From CAYRVF01 sp964427535 (GTDB lineage: Bacteria > Chloroflexota > Ktedonobacteria > Ktedonobacterales > JADMIN01): DNA of 18,232 bases. The stretch covers positions 1-18,232 of the forward strand of contig CAYRVF010000105.1 in NCBI GenBank assembly GCA_964427535.1, in the 5' to 3' direction. Below the pieces are notes generated by a model. That model made no database searches. It saw only the letters and a program-made list of their open reading frames with translations, and had not been told where the DNA came from. Numbering within the stretch: the stretch's first letter is position 1; every line of letters begins with the position of its first letter. This document shows positions 7,015-14,214 of the stretch, one piece after another. Position numbers and translations under genes: made by a program.

Positions 7015-7845
7015 TCACTGGCCCGGCACGACACCTCCGCGAACGCTTGTAAGGAAGCTCGCGACCAGCGGAGCGGCTTTGTCAGGCATCTCGGCGTGTG
7101 GATAGTGTCCGGCGCCGTCGATCAGATGCACCGGCGCGTGAACCTGCTCGCCGATGTAGCGCGCCTCGCCTGCAGGGTCCTTGAAGTCGCGGTCTGTCGT
7201 GCCCATCAGCACGAGCGCGGGCACGCGCACAGAGGTAAGCCGGTTCCCCGACGCCGCTTTGGACGCGAAGATCATCTGCCGGAGCGCCGCGAGCCTGCCC
7301 GGCTCTCTGAGATTGGCCGTCAGACGCTGAAGGTAGTCCGCGAAATCAGACGGTTTCGCGGTCGGATAGAGCGAAGCGTAGTAGCGCTTCCAGACCGCGA
7401 CGCCCCACGGATCGGCAAACAGCGTCGCGTAGAGCGCACGGGTCATCCACGCGGGCATCGCCGAATCGAAGTCGCGCACGATCGGGTCGAGCAACACGAT
7501 GCCTGCGACGCGCTCCGGCGCCTCCACCGCTGCCCAAACAGCCGCACCCGCCGCCATCGACACGCCGGCGAGGAAGGCTGGCTCCTCACCTAGTGACCGG
7601 GCCAGCGCGAGCATGTCGGCACCGATGGCCCCGACGGTGTAGTCGTCCCAGCGGACACTCGACTCGCCATGTCCGCGCACGTCCATCGTCGCCACGCGGA
7701 AGCCCGCCGCGACGAGACGTGGCGCAAGAAACCGATACTCACCGCGAATATCGCCCATACTCGGCGCGCACACGACTAGCGGACCCTGCCCCGTCACATC
7801 ATAGGCGAGCCGACCGCCCGGCACGTTCAGATACTGCGTCTCCAC
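7015..7845 (-). CDS. Alpha/beta hydrolase fold protein
   Basis: A 276-residue single-domain hydrolase with a GTG start at 7845, supported by AGGAG about 9 bases upstream. Family marks: VATMDVRGHGESS (51-63) after strand 4, the nucleophile elbow LAGVSMAAGAA with Ser96 (G-x-S-x-A rather than the commoner G-x-S-x-G), Asp218 in LVLMGTTDRD as the likely acid, and His247 in GAGHYPHAE as the base. The usual HG oxyanion motif after strand 3 is replaced by APSMGD. A helical cap of about 70 residues lies between. Substrate is unknown; esterases, lactonases and dehalogenases share the fold, but a Ser nucleophile argues against a dehalogenase. It runs against the gcv genes on both sides and has its own regulated-looking promoter. 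Confidence 0.88.
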   Translation of the reverse strand: METQYLNVPGGRLAYDVTGQGPLVVCAPSMGDIRGEYRFLAPRLVAAGFRVATMDVRGHGESSVRWDDYTVGAIGADMLALARSLGEEPAFLAGVSMAAGAAVWAAVEAPERVAGIVLLDPIVRDFDSAMPAWMTRALYATLFADPWGVAVWKRYYASLYPTAKPSDFADYLQRLTANLREPGRLAALRQMIFASKAASGNRLTSVRVPALVLMGTTDRDFKDPAGEARYIGEQVHAPVHLIDGAGHYPHAEMPDKAAPLVASFLTSVRGGVVPGQ

Positions 7846-7887
7846 TTGCCTTCTCCTCTCACAACAGGATCGAGGCCACGAAACAAG

Positions 7888-7925
7888 TACTGCTAGCAGT
7901 ATAACTAATGGTATTAGTCTGTCAA
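7888..7925 (-). promoter_or_regulatory. Strong promoter with two overlapping palindromic operators (hydrolase gene)
   Basis: On the minus strand, TTGACA (7920-7925), a 16-base spacer and TATACT (7898-7903) form a near-consensus sigma-70-type promoter about 50 bases before the hydrolase start. Two palindromes sit on it: ACTAATGGTATTAGT (7904-7918) fills the spacer, and TACTGCTAGCAGTA (7888-7901, perfect over 14 bp) overlaps the -10 and the start point. This layout is what a dimeric repressor of the TetR or MarR type uses to block polymerase. No such regulator gene lies beside it. Confidence 0.75.
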
Positions 7926-7929
7926 GGGG

Positions 7930-7956
7930 CAGAACCTCACCACTCCAAGTGGAGGG
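7930..7956. repeat. Intergenic palindrome, copy E (degenerate)
   Basis: It shares the exact 12-mer CAGAACCTCACC (7930-7941) with the spacer after gcvH, again followed at once by a short inverted repeat, here CTCCA (7943-7947) and TGGAG (7950-7954). The C/G tract is shorter than in the other copies. Confidence 0.45.
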
Positions 7957-8050
7957 GCTGCATGCTGGGCGTTGCTAGCGGATGGCGAAAGTTCATCCTC
8001 CGCCTCGCCATGCACAGGGAAGGGGACCAACGGGATGAGGTGCCCACCAG

Positions 8051-8080
8051 CCGACAAGCCAGGAGCATCGGGAGTATAAT
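8051..8080 (+). promoter_or_regulatory. Candidate promoter of gcvPA-gcvPB
   Basis: CCGACA (8051-8056), 18-base spacer, TATAAT (8075-8080). The -10 is a perfect match and the -35 matches at four of six positions. A start near 8087 gives a leader of about 90 bases. Confidence 0.55.
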
Positions 8081-8177
8081 GCAGCGAGGACGTGGGCGCC
8101 CGCATCAACTGGGTGCCGCGAGCGTACCCGGCGGTGCCGCGCAATGACGCGCACGAACTAGAGGAACACGGACTGAT

Positions 8178-9533
8178 ATGAGCTACGTGCCGAATACGGC
8201 CACCGAACAGCAAGAGATGCTGCGCGCGGTGGGCGCCTCGACCATCGAGGATCTGCTGTCCCCCATTCCCGAGCAGGTGCGACTGCGTCGCCCGCTGGAC
8301 ATTCCCCCGGCAGTCGCCGAGCCCGACCTGAAGCGCCTGATCACCGCGCTCGCCGAGGAGAACGCTGACCTCGACCACTACCCGTCATTCCTCGGGGCGG
8401 GCAGCTACGACCGGGTGGTGCCGAGCATCGTGCCGCACCTGTTCAGACGGTCCGAGTTCCTGACATCGTACACGCCGTACCAGCCGGAACTCAGTCAGGG
8501 TATGCTCCAGGCGATCTACGAATATCAGACGATGATCTGCCAAATCACCGGCATGGACGTCGCCAACGCCTCGCTCTACGACGGGTCCACAGCCGTGGTC
8601 GAGGCGGCGCTGCTGGCGATTGGGCCATCTGGCCGGGGCGAGGTGCTCGTCTCGCGCGGACTCGACCCGCAATATCGCGCAACGCTGCGGACCTACGCCT
8701 GGGCGCGCGGCTTCACGGTGCGCGAGGTCGGCCTGGAAGATGGTGTCACCTCGGTGCGCGCGCTCGAAGACGTCATGACGCCGCAGACCAAGGCAGTGAT
8801 CGTGCAGCATCCCAATTTCTTTGGGGCGCTCGAAGACATGCGCGCGCTCGAAGAGGTGATCCACCGGACCAAAGCGCTCTTCGTGGTCGCCATCACCGAA
8901 CCGGCATCGCTGGGCGTGCTGGCGGCACCCGGCGAGTACGGCGCGGACATCGTGGCCGCTGAGGGCCAGAGCCTCGGCAACCCCATCGGTTTCGGCGGTC
9001 CCGCGCTCGGCCTCTTCGCCTGCAAGCCAGAGTACGTGCGGCGCATGCCCGGCCGGCTCGTCGGCAAGACGGTCGACGACCGAGGCCAGGAAGGCTACGT
9101 GCTCACCCTGCAGACACGCGAGCAGCACATCAAGCGCGAGCGCGCTACGTCGAACATCTGCACAAACCAGTCGCTACTGGCCGTCGCCGCCACCATCTAC
9201 CTCGCCGCGCTCGGCAAGCAAGGCTTCGAGGAGCTCGGCGCGCAATGCCTCCAACGGGCGCACTACGCGCAGCAGCACATCACCGCGCTGCCAGAGTTCG
9301 AGCCGCTCTTCAGCCGGCCGTTCTTCGACGAGTTCGCCGTCCGCCTTCCGCTGCCCGCGGCGGAGCTGAACGCCGCGCTGCGTGACCGGGGCATCGTCGG
9401 CGGCTACGACCTCAGCGCAGACTTTCCCGAGCTGGGGAACGCGATGCTCTTCTGCGTGACGGAGGCGCGCACACGGGATGATATCGACATGCTAGTCACG
9501 GCGCTCGAAGAGATTGTGGGGGGCATCGCATGA
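8178..9533 (+). CDS. gcvPA: Glycine dehydrogenase (decarboxylating) subunit 1
   Basis: A 451-residue protein matching the N-terminal half of the long single-chain P protein. With GcvPB it decarboxylates glycine and loads the methylamine on the H protein. Marks: PSFLGAGSYDRVVPSIVPHL (71-90), TPYQPELSQGMLQAIYEYQT (98-117), the ASLYDGSTAVVEAAL segment, QHPNFFGALED, GQSLGNPIGFGGPALGLFA and RERATSNICTNQSLLAVAAT. This subunit has no PLP lysine, as expected; that residue is in GcvPB. The ATG at 8178 has GAGGA 12 bases upstream, a rather long spacing. Its TGA overlaps the gcvPB ATG (ATGA), so translation is coupled, which suits an equimolar complex. Confidence 0.97.
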   Translation: MSYVPNTATEQQEMLRAVGASTIEDLLSPIPEQVRLRRPLDIPPAVAEPDLKRLITALAEENADLDHYPSFLGAGSYDRVVPSIVPHLFRRSEFLTSYTPYQPELSQGMLQAIYEYQTMICQITGMDVANASLYDGSTAVVEAALLAIGPSGRGEVLVSRGLDPQYRATLRTYAWARGFTVREVGLEDGVTSVRALEDVMTPQTKAVIVQHPNFFGALEDMRALEEVIHRTKALFVVAITEPASLGVLAAPGEYGADIVAAEGQSLGNPIGFGGPALGLFACKPEYVRRMPGRLVGKTVDDRGQEGYVLTLQTREQHIKRERATSNICTNQSLLAVAATIYLAALGKQGFEELGAQCLQRAHYAQQHITALPEFEPLFSRPFFDEFAVRLPLPAAELNAALRDRGIVGGYDLSADFPELGNAMLFCVTEARTRDDIDMLVTALEEIVGGIA

Positions 9534-11011
9534 GCACGGAGAAGCTGATTTTCGAGAAGGGTGCCCCAGGCCGGCGTGCCGCGGCGTTGCCCAGGTTGGA
9601 TGTGCCCGAGCGCTCAGTAAACGACCTGCTGCCCGCGGAGTTCCGCCGTGCTGAACCAGCGACGCTGCCCGAGGTGAGCGAGATCGAGGTGGTGCGCCAC
9701 TACACGCACCTCTCGCAACGCAACTTCGGCGTCGACGTCGGGTTCTATCCACTGGGGTCATGCACCATGAAGTACAACCCCAAGCTGAATGAGGATATGG
9801 CCGCGCTGCCCGGCTTCGCGCGCCTGCATCCGCTGGCGGATGCAAGCCTGTCACAGGGGGCCATCCAGCTCCTGTACGAGCTGGAGCGCGACCTCGCCGA
9901 GATCACCGGCATGCGACGCGTCACCTTGCAGCCCGCCGCCGGAGCGCACGGTGAAATCACCGGCCTGATGATCATCAAGGCCTATCACGAGCATCGCGGC
10001 GAGGGGCATCGCAATCTAGTGCTCATCCCCGATGGCGCCCATGGCACCAATCCGGCGAGCGCGACGCTGGCGAACTATGAGACGGTGGAGCTGCGCTCGG
10101 ACGCGCGCGGCGGCGTAGACCTCGCACACCTGGAGCAGCTTCTGGTGGAGCGCGGCGACCGCATCGCGGCGCTGATGATGACGAACCCCAACACGCTCGG
10201 CGTCTTCGACGAGAACATCGTCGAGATCGCTCAGCGTGTGCATGACGCGGGCGCCCAACTCTACTACGACGGCGCCAACTCAAACGCCATTCTCGGCATC
10301 ACGCGGCCCGGCGACATGGGCTTCGACGTGGTGCATCTGAATCTGCATAAGACGATGAGCACGCCCCACGGCGGTGGCGGTCCAGGCGCTGGCCCGATCG
10401 GCGTGAAGGACCATCTCGTGCCGTTCTTGCCGGGTCCGCTGCCCGCCTATGACGGCGAGGAGTATGGCTGGGAGGACGCCGGACCGCTCTCTATTGGACG
10501 TGTGCGGGCCAACCACGGCAACTTCCTGGTGCTGGTCCGCGCGTACACCTACATCCGCTCCAACGGTCCCGACGGACTGCGGCACGTGAGTGAGAGCGCG
10601 GTGCTCAACGCCAACTACGTCATGCGCGCGCTACAGGACGAGTACGAGCTGCCGTACGACCGCGCCTGCATGCACGAGTTCGTCTTCTCGGCGGACCGGC
10701 AGAAGCGGCAAGGCGTTTCGGCGCTCGACATCGCCAAGCGCATTCTCGACTTCGGCATGCACGCGCCGACGATCTACTTCCCGCTGATGGTCCACGAGGC
10801 GCTCATGATCGAGCCGACCGAGACCGAGACGAAGGAAACACTCGACGAGTTCATCGGCGTGATGCGGCAAATCTCGCGCGAGGCCGCCGAGAATCCACAG
10901 ATCATTCTGGAGGCGCCGCACGTCACCCCCGTCGGTCGGCTGGATCAGACGCTCGCCGCGCGCAAGCCCGACCTGCGCTGGACGCCCGAGCGCGAGAAGG
11001 TGGAGGTGTAG
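9530..11011 (+). CDS. gcvPB: Glycine dehydrogenase (decarboxylating) subunit 2
   Basis: A 493-residue PLP-dependent subunit. The cofactor lysine is Lys274 in NLHKTMSTPHGGGGPGAGPI (271-290), just as in the C-terminal half of long P proteins. Other marks: NFGVDVGFYPLGSCTMKYNP (65-84), TLQPAAGAHGEITGLMIIKA, IPDGAHGTNPASA, MMTNPNTLGVFDENI and YDGANSNAILG, the last containing the Asp that contacts the pyridine ring. The start overlaps the gcvPA stop by 4 bp. The gene is complete, of normal length for the two-subunit form, and is followed by a repeat-rich spacer rather than by another gcv or lipoylation gene. Confidence 0.97.
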   Translation: MSTEKLIFEKGAPGRRAAALPRLDVPERSVNDLLPAEFRRAEPATLPEVSEIEVVRHYTHLSQRNFGVDVGFYPLGSCTMKYNPKLNEDMAALPGFARLHPLADASLSQGAIQLLYELERDLAEITGMRRVTLQPAAGAHGEITGLMIIKAYHEHRGEGHRNLVLIPDGAHGTNPASATLANYETVELRSDARGGVDLAHLEQLLVERGDRIAALMMTNPNTLGVFDENIVEIAQRVHDAGAQLYYDGANSNAILGITRPGDMGFDVVHLNLHKTMSTPHGGGGPGAGPIGVKDHLVPFLPGPLPAYDGEEYGWEDAGPLSIGRVRANHGNFLVLVRAYTYIRSNGPDGLRHVSESAVLNANYVMRALQDEYELPYDRACMHEFVFSADRQKRQGVSALDIAKRILDFGMHAPTIYFPLMVHEALMIEPTETETKETLDEFIGVMRQISREAAENPQIILEAPHVTPVGRLDQTLAARKPDLRWTPEREKVEV

Positions 11012-11030
11012 GTTCGGGGTGGGGTGCGCC

Positions 11031-11148
11031 CCCTCCCCCCTCCCGGCTGACGCCGAGAGAGGGAGAAATGGGACGCGCGCGCGCAAAGCATGCCGCATGT
11101 CTTCTGGCTCCTCTCTCCCGCCGTCAGGTGGGGGAGAGGCTGGGAGAG
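11031..11148. repeat. Intergenic palindromes, copies D1 and D2
   Basis: D1: a C-rich arm ending CGGC (11044-11047), loop TGAC, GCCG (11052-11055) then GAGAGAGGGAG. D2: CTCTCCC (11113-11119) can pair with GGGAGAG at 11132-11138 or again at 11142-11148. Together they form tandem, somewhat degenerate copies of the family seen around gcvH. Confidence 0.5.
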
Positions 11149-11167
11149 AAGGCCAGCCCGCCACGGG

Positions 11168-11193
11168 CGCCGCACCGTAGGAGCCGTGCGGCG
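11168..11193. repeat. 8-bp perfect stem-loop after gcvPB
   Basis: CGCCGCAC (11168-11175), 10-base loop, GTGCGGCG (11186-11193). There is no T-run after it. It may help end or stabilise the gcvPAB message. Confidence 0.45.
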
Positions 11194-11456
11194 TAATCTG
11201 GACGCGCGAGACCTGATGTGATATGGTGTAGTAGCTTTTTATCGCTGACTCGAGGTTTATTGCCAGCATCTGAATTTAGTAGAATTGTTCGTGGAATCTA
11301 AGGAGCGGCCGGTGCCGCCCGTTCCGTCGCGGTGAGCCTGTATTCTGCTACTGATCGGCGAGAGCCCGCGTCTGATGCGCCACACCTGAGCCTTACCTTC
11401 TGACGATACTGCGAACGACTGCCGCGCGTATATGCTACGCGGCCAGGAGCATCTCC

Positions 11457-12587
11457 GTGACCGACGAAATTGCATTGTTCATTGATTTCGAGAACATACG
11501 TTACAGCCTGATCAACGTTCAGCACCGTGAGCCCGATCCACAAGAGCTGATCGCCGTCGCGCGCCGCTTTGGCACCGTCATGGTGGCACGTGCCTATGCC
11601 GACTGGCAGCGCCAGCCCGACTTCTTCAAGGGCAGCCTGACCGCCGCGATGATCGACCGCGTAGATTGTCCTGCGAAGGTGCGCGAGCGCTTCCGCCAGA
11701 ACAACGCGCAGCCCATGTATCACCAGCATAGTGGGTTCGACCGGATGACGGCCCGTGAGGAGCACGCCGGCGAAGAGGCGGAGTTCGAGGCCGAGGCGCA
11801 GCAGTCGATCGAGGACGGCGAGGTACACGACGAGCTCGACGTGCGAGCCGCCGAGCTGAACGATCAGAACGACGAGGAGTTTGAGGCCGAAGGCGAGGAA
11901 GAGTTCGAGACCGAGGAGCCCCGCCGCTACGAGCCGTCTCTCCCCTACACGCCGGGTGGCTCGTACTATCAGCAGTCGCAGCCACAGATCATCACCCAGA
12001 GCACGGTTGACCTCAACATGCTCATGGACATCATCGAGACCGTGTTCGACCGTCCCTCCATTAACACCTTCGTGCTCATGAGCGGCGACCGCGATTTCAC
12101 CCGCATCTGCGCGCGGCTCAAGCTGCGCCTCAACAAGCGCGTGATCGTCGTGGGCATTCCGGGCACAGTCAGCCGCGACCTGATCAGCGCCGCCGATCAG
12201 TTCCTGCCGCTTGGCGCGCCTGGCAGCGGCCCGCTCGGCACCGGTTATCCACAGCACCGGGGTTATGCGCCGCAGGGCGCGCCGTTCATGCCGTCGGGTC
12301 CTGTTGAGCCGGATGAGCCGGGCTTCATCCAGTTCCTCGACTACATCGATCGGCATTGGTCGTGGCGTACCATCGGCGGAGTCGCCAACTTCATCGGCGA
12401 TCCGTTCAACCCCAAGAACCGCTTCCGCGGCCGGCTGACACGCGAATCCGCGCGCGACCTGTTGCGCGTCTGCGTGGACGACGGCATTCTGCACATGACG
12501 GTGGACCCGATGGGCGGCGAGAACCTGCGCCTCAATCGCGAGCATCCATGCGTCACGGAGGTGCTCGGCGAGACAGCGCTGCGCTAA
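11457..12587 (+). CDS. NYN (LabA/DUF88-like) domain protein with acidic insertion and C-terminal winged-helix-like domain
   Basis: A 376-residue protein with a GTG start at 11457, supported by AGGAG (11445-11449) 7 bases upstream. NYN domains are PIN-like metal-dependent RNases. The first half is IALFIDFENI (5-14, Asp10) with the following helix and strand to about residue 65. The second half is at 184-250: VDLNMLMDIIETVF with Asp185, FVLMSGDRDFTRICARLKL with Asp211 and Asp213, then VIVVGIPGTVSRDLISAADQ. The expected acidic metal ligands are therefore present. Between the halves is an unusual insertion, residues about 97-180, strongly Glu/Asp-rich and probably disordered. Residues about 288-360 (FIQFLDYIDRHW, then RLTRESARDLLRVCVDDGIL) look like a winged-helix/LOTUS-type domain often fused to NYN domains. 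RNA cleavage or RNA binding is inferred. A terminator follows. Confidence 0.82.
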   Translation: MTDEIALFIDFENIRYSLINVQHREPDPQELIAVARRFGTVMVARAYADWQRQPDFFKGSLTAAMIDRVDCPAKVRERFRQNNAQPMYHQHSGFDRMTAREEHAGEEAEFEAEAQQSIEDGEVHDELDVRAAELNDQNDEEFEAEGEEEFETEEPRRYEPSLPYTPGGSYYQQSQPQIITQSTVDLNMLMDIIETVFDRPSINTFVLMSGDRDFTRICARLKLRLNKRVIVVGIPGTVSRDLISAADQFLPLGAPGSGPLGTGYPQHRGYAPQGAPFMPSGPVEPDEPGFIQFLDYIDRHWSWRTIGGVANFIGDPFNPKNRFRGRLTRESARDLLRVCVDDGILHMTVDPMGGENLRLNREHPCVTEVLGETALR

Positions 12588-12618
12588 GACTGTTCGGCGT
12601 TTCGCAACGTGACATGGC

Positions 12619-12659
12619 GGGCGTGGAGGGAGGTACATCTCTCCACGTCCGTCGTTTTG
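12619..12659 (+). terminator. Rho-independent terminator of the NYN gene
   Basis: GGGCGTGGAG (12619-12628) pairs with CTCCACGTCC (12641-12650), one G-T pair, loop of 12 bases, followed by GTCGTTTTG. It lies 31 bases after the stop codon. Confidence 0.65.
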
Positions 12660-12704
12660 TGTGCAAGAGGGTTGCGCACTCCCAAATGTGACTGGAGGCG
12701 GCGA

Positions 12705-13883
12705 GTGGCGAACGAACGGGTCCGCATTCTGGCGGTCGACGTGGGCACCGGCACGCAGGACGTCCTGCTCTATGAGAGCGACCGCACGCTCGAAAACTGC
12801 TTCCAGCTCGTGATGCCCTCACCCACCGTCATCGTCGCCGAACAGATCCGGCGCGCGACCGCGGAGCGTCGTCCCGTCGCGCTGACGGGGCGCATCATGG
12901 GAGGCGGACCGAGTGCCTGGGCCGCGCGCGACCACGCACAGGCGGGCTATCCCTGCTACATCACGGCAGATGCCGGACGCACGCTCGACGACGACCTCTC
13001 TCAGGTGGAGGCGCTTGGCCTGCGAATCATCGGCGGCGACGAGATCGAGGGGCTGCGCACGCGGTTCGGCAGGCGACTCGCCGAAATCGACATGCGCGAC
13101 CTCGGCGCCTCCGCGCTGCGCGCCACGTTCAGTGCATTCGGTGTCGATCCGGCGGTCGATGTCGTGGCCGTCGCCGCCTTCGACCACGGCGCGGCGCCAC
13201 CGGGAGTGAGCGACAGACGCTTCCGCTTCGACATGATCGCGGACCGCGTACGCGAGCGGCCCGATGCGCTGGCCTTCGCCTATCGCGGCGCCGACGTGCC
13301 CGCCGAACTGACACGCCTCGCCGCGGTTGCCGACGACGCCGCGGCCTACGACGCCGCGGCCTACGACGGTGCGCAGGGCACAGCGCCGGATGTCGTCGTC
13401 ATGGATACGGGTGCGGCGGCGCTCGCGGGCGCGCTCGAAGACCCGCTGGTCGCGCGGCAGCGCGAGGCGATCGTCGCCAACATCGGCAACTTTCATACGC
13501 TGGCGTTCGCGCTCAGTGAGGGACGCATCCAGGCGCTCTTCGAGCATCACACGGGGGAAATAACGCGCGAACAGCTTGAGGGCTACTTACGCGACCTGGC
13601 GGCAGGCACGCTGGAGAACGAACGGGTCTTCAACGAGAGTGGTCATGGCGCGCTGACACTGCCTGATATGCGCTCACTGCGTCGGGAGGACGGCGACGGG
13701 CCGTTCGTGGCGATCACCGGCCCACGCCGTGCGCTGCTGCGTGGCTCGGCGCTCGCCCCCTACGAGGCGGTGCCGCACGGCGACATGATGCTCGCAGGGT
13801 GCTTCGGGCTGCTACGCGCGGTCGCGGCGCTCATCCCCGGCCTCGCGTCGGAGATAGAGCGCACTCTTGGCCCGGCCATCTGA
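12705..13883 (+). CDS. DUF1786 family protein, ASKHA-like (sugar kinase/actin fold) motifs
   Basis: A 392-residue protein. The GTG at 12705 is chosen because GGAGG lies 6 bases before it and the conserved N-terminus starts at once. It resembles DUF1786, annotated in databases as uncharacterised and linked by name only to pyruvate formate-lyase activation. RILAVDVGTGTQDVLLYE (7-24) reads like the phosphate-1 loop of the ASKHA ATPases, IVANIGNFHTLAFAL (256-270) like phosphate-2, and VAITGPRRALLRGS (335-348) like an adenosine-site strand; this reading is mine. Residues 62-70 (GRIMGGGPS) and 80-90 carry further conserved-looking glycines. A perfect 15-bp tandem duplication (13335-13364) encodes DAAAYDAAAYD at 211-221. 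No partner gene is next to it. Substrate and role are unknown. Confidence 0.75.
   Translation: MANERVRILAVDVGTGTQDVLLYESDRTLENCFQLVMPSPTVIVAEQIRRATAERRPVALTGRIMGGGPSAWAARDHAQAGYPCYITADAGRTLDDDLSQVEALGLRIIGGDEIEGLRTRFGRRLAEIDMRDLGASALRATFSAFGVDPAVDVVAVAAFDHGAAPPGVSDRRFRFDMIADRVRERPDALAFAYRGADVPAELTRLAAVADDAAAYDAAAYDGAQGTAPDVVVMDTGAAALAGALEDPLVARQREAIVANIGNFHTLAFALSEGRIQALFEHHTGEITREQLEGYLRDLAAGTLENERVFNESGHGALTLPDMRSLRREDGDGPFVAITGPRRALLRGSALAPYEAVPHGDMMLAGCFGLLRAVAALIPGLASEIERTLGPAI
13335..13364 (+). repeat. 15-bp in-frame tandem duplication inside the DUF1786 gene
   Basis: GACGCCGCGGCCTAC occurs twice back to back and adds five residues (DAAAY). It lies in a region between conserved segments, so it is probably a harmless loop expansion. 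Confidence 0.85.
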
Positions 13884-13933
13884 CGCGATTCGAGCGGACC
13901 GAGCAATTGCGCGGCACTCTACTCGCGTTGCAC

Positions 13934-13980
13934 CGGGCTCCAGGGCGCCCACATAGAGGCATGGGGCACACTGGAGCCCG
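13934..13980. terminator. Long stem-loop between convergent DUF1786 and KGG genes
   Basis: CGGGCTCCAG (13934-13943) and CTGGAGCCCG (13971-13980) are perfect over 10 bp, and GCCC (13947-13950) can pair with GGGC (13964-13967) inside. It lies between two genes that face each other, where a two-way terminator would be expected, but neither side has a T-run. Confidence 0.5.
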
Positions 13981-14007
13981 AGAAGAGACAATCGCGGAAA
14001 CGTCCTG

Positions 14008-14214
14008 TTATCGTCCTCCCGCGCGTGAGCGGCTCGCGGCGCCGCCCTTGCGGCCAGCGGCGCGCGCCTCGTCGCTGGTCCACTCGTGCGCTGTCCCCTG
14101 CACGTGCGCCGCGCGGCCGCCCTTGCTGGCGATCTCGCGCTGCTTCTCGGGGCTCATCGAGGCAAAGCCCCGGCCGCGGCGCTGCTTGTGCGCCTTCGTC
14201 GTCTCTAGTACCAT
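14008..14214 (-). CDS. Small KGG-motif stress protein (GsiB/con-10-like)
   Basis: A 68-residue, very hydrophilic, basic protein. The ATG at 14214 is chosen because GAGGAGGAG lies just before it; the in-frame extension to 14322 reads through this ribosome site and has no family similarity. Two KGG repeats are visible: GFASMSPEKQREIASKGG (16-33) and HEWTSDEARAAGRKGG (43-58). The family includes Bacillus GsiB and fungal con-10, which are made on starvation, desiccation or general stress and are thought to be disordered protectants. It is convergent with the DUF1786 gene and monocistronic. I could not identify its promoter. Confidence 0.85.
   Translation of the reverse strand: MVLETTKAHKQRRGRGFASMSPEKQREIASKGGRAAHVQGTAHEWTSDEARAAGRKGGAASRSRAGGR

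Larger units (their letters stand above)
7846..8177. other. 332-bp divergent spacer between hydrolase and gcvPA
   Basis: Holds the minus-strand hydrolase promoter with its two palindromes, a copy of the CAGAACCTCACC lead-in followed by the short palindrome CTCCA-AG-TGGAG (to about 7955), a region that can fold (GGATG 7980-7984 with CATCC 7994-7998), and the plus-strand gcvPA promoter at 8051-8080. No gene is supported. Confidence 0.55.
11012..11456. other. 445-bp gap between gcvPB and the NYN gene
   Basis: The first half holds palindromes: two members of the C-rich/G-rich family (11031-11065 and 11110-11148) and CGCCGCAC (11168-11175) pairing with GTGCGGCG (11186-11193). The second half, about 11210-11290, is clearly more AT-rich than its surroundings and probably carries the promoter of the NYN gene, but I could not assign hexamers with confidence. 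No gene is supported. Confidence 0.5.

Noticed and set aside
8178..9533. gcvPA as a broken P protein, because it lacks the PLP lysine
   Set aside because: The two-subunit form normally carries the lysine only in GcvPB, where Lys274 is intact.
11298..12638. 446-codon open frame on the minus strand
   Set aside because: It covers the NYN gene in antisense. The NYN frame has motifs, a ribosome site and a terminator; this frame has none.
13335..13364. Tandem repeat as a phase-variation switch
   Set aside because: The unit is 15 bp, so changes in copy number keep the frame and cannot switch the gene off.
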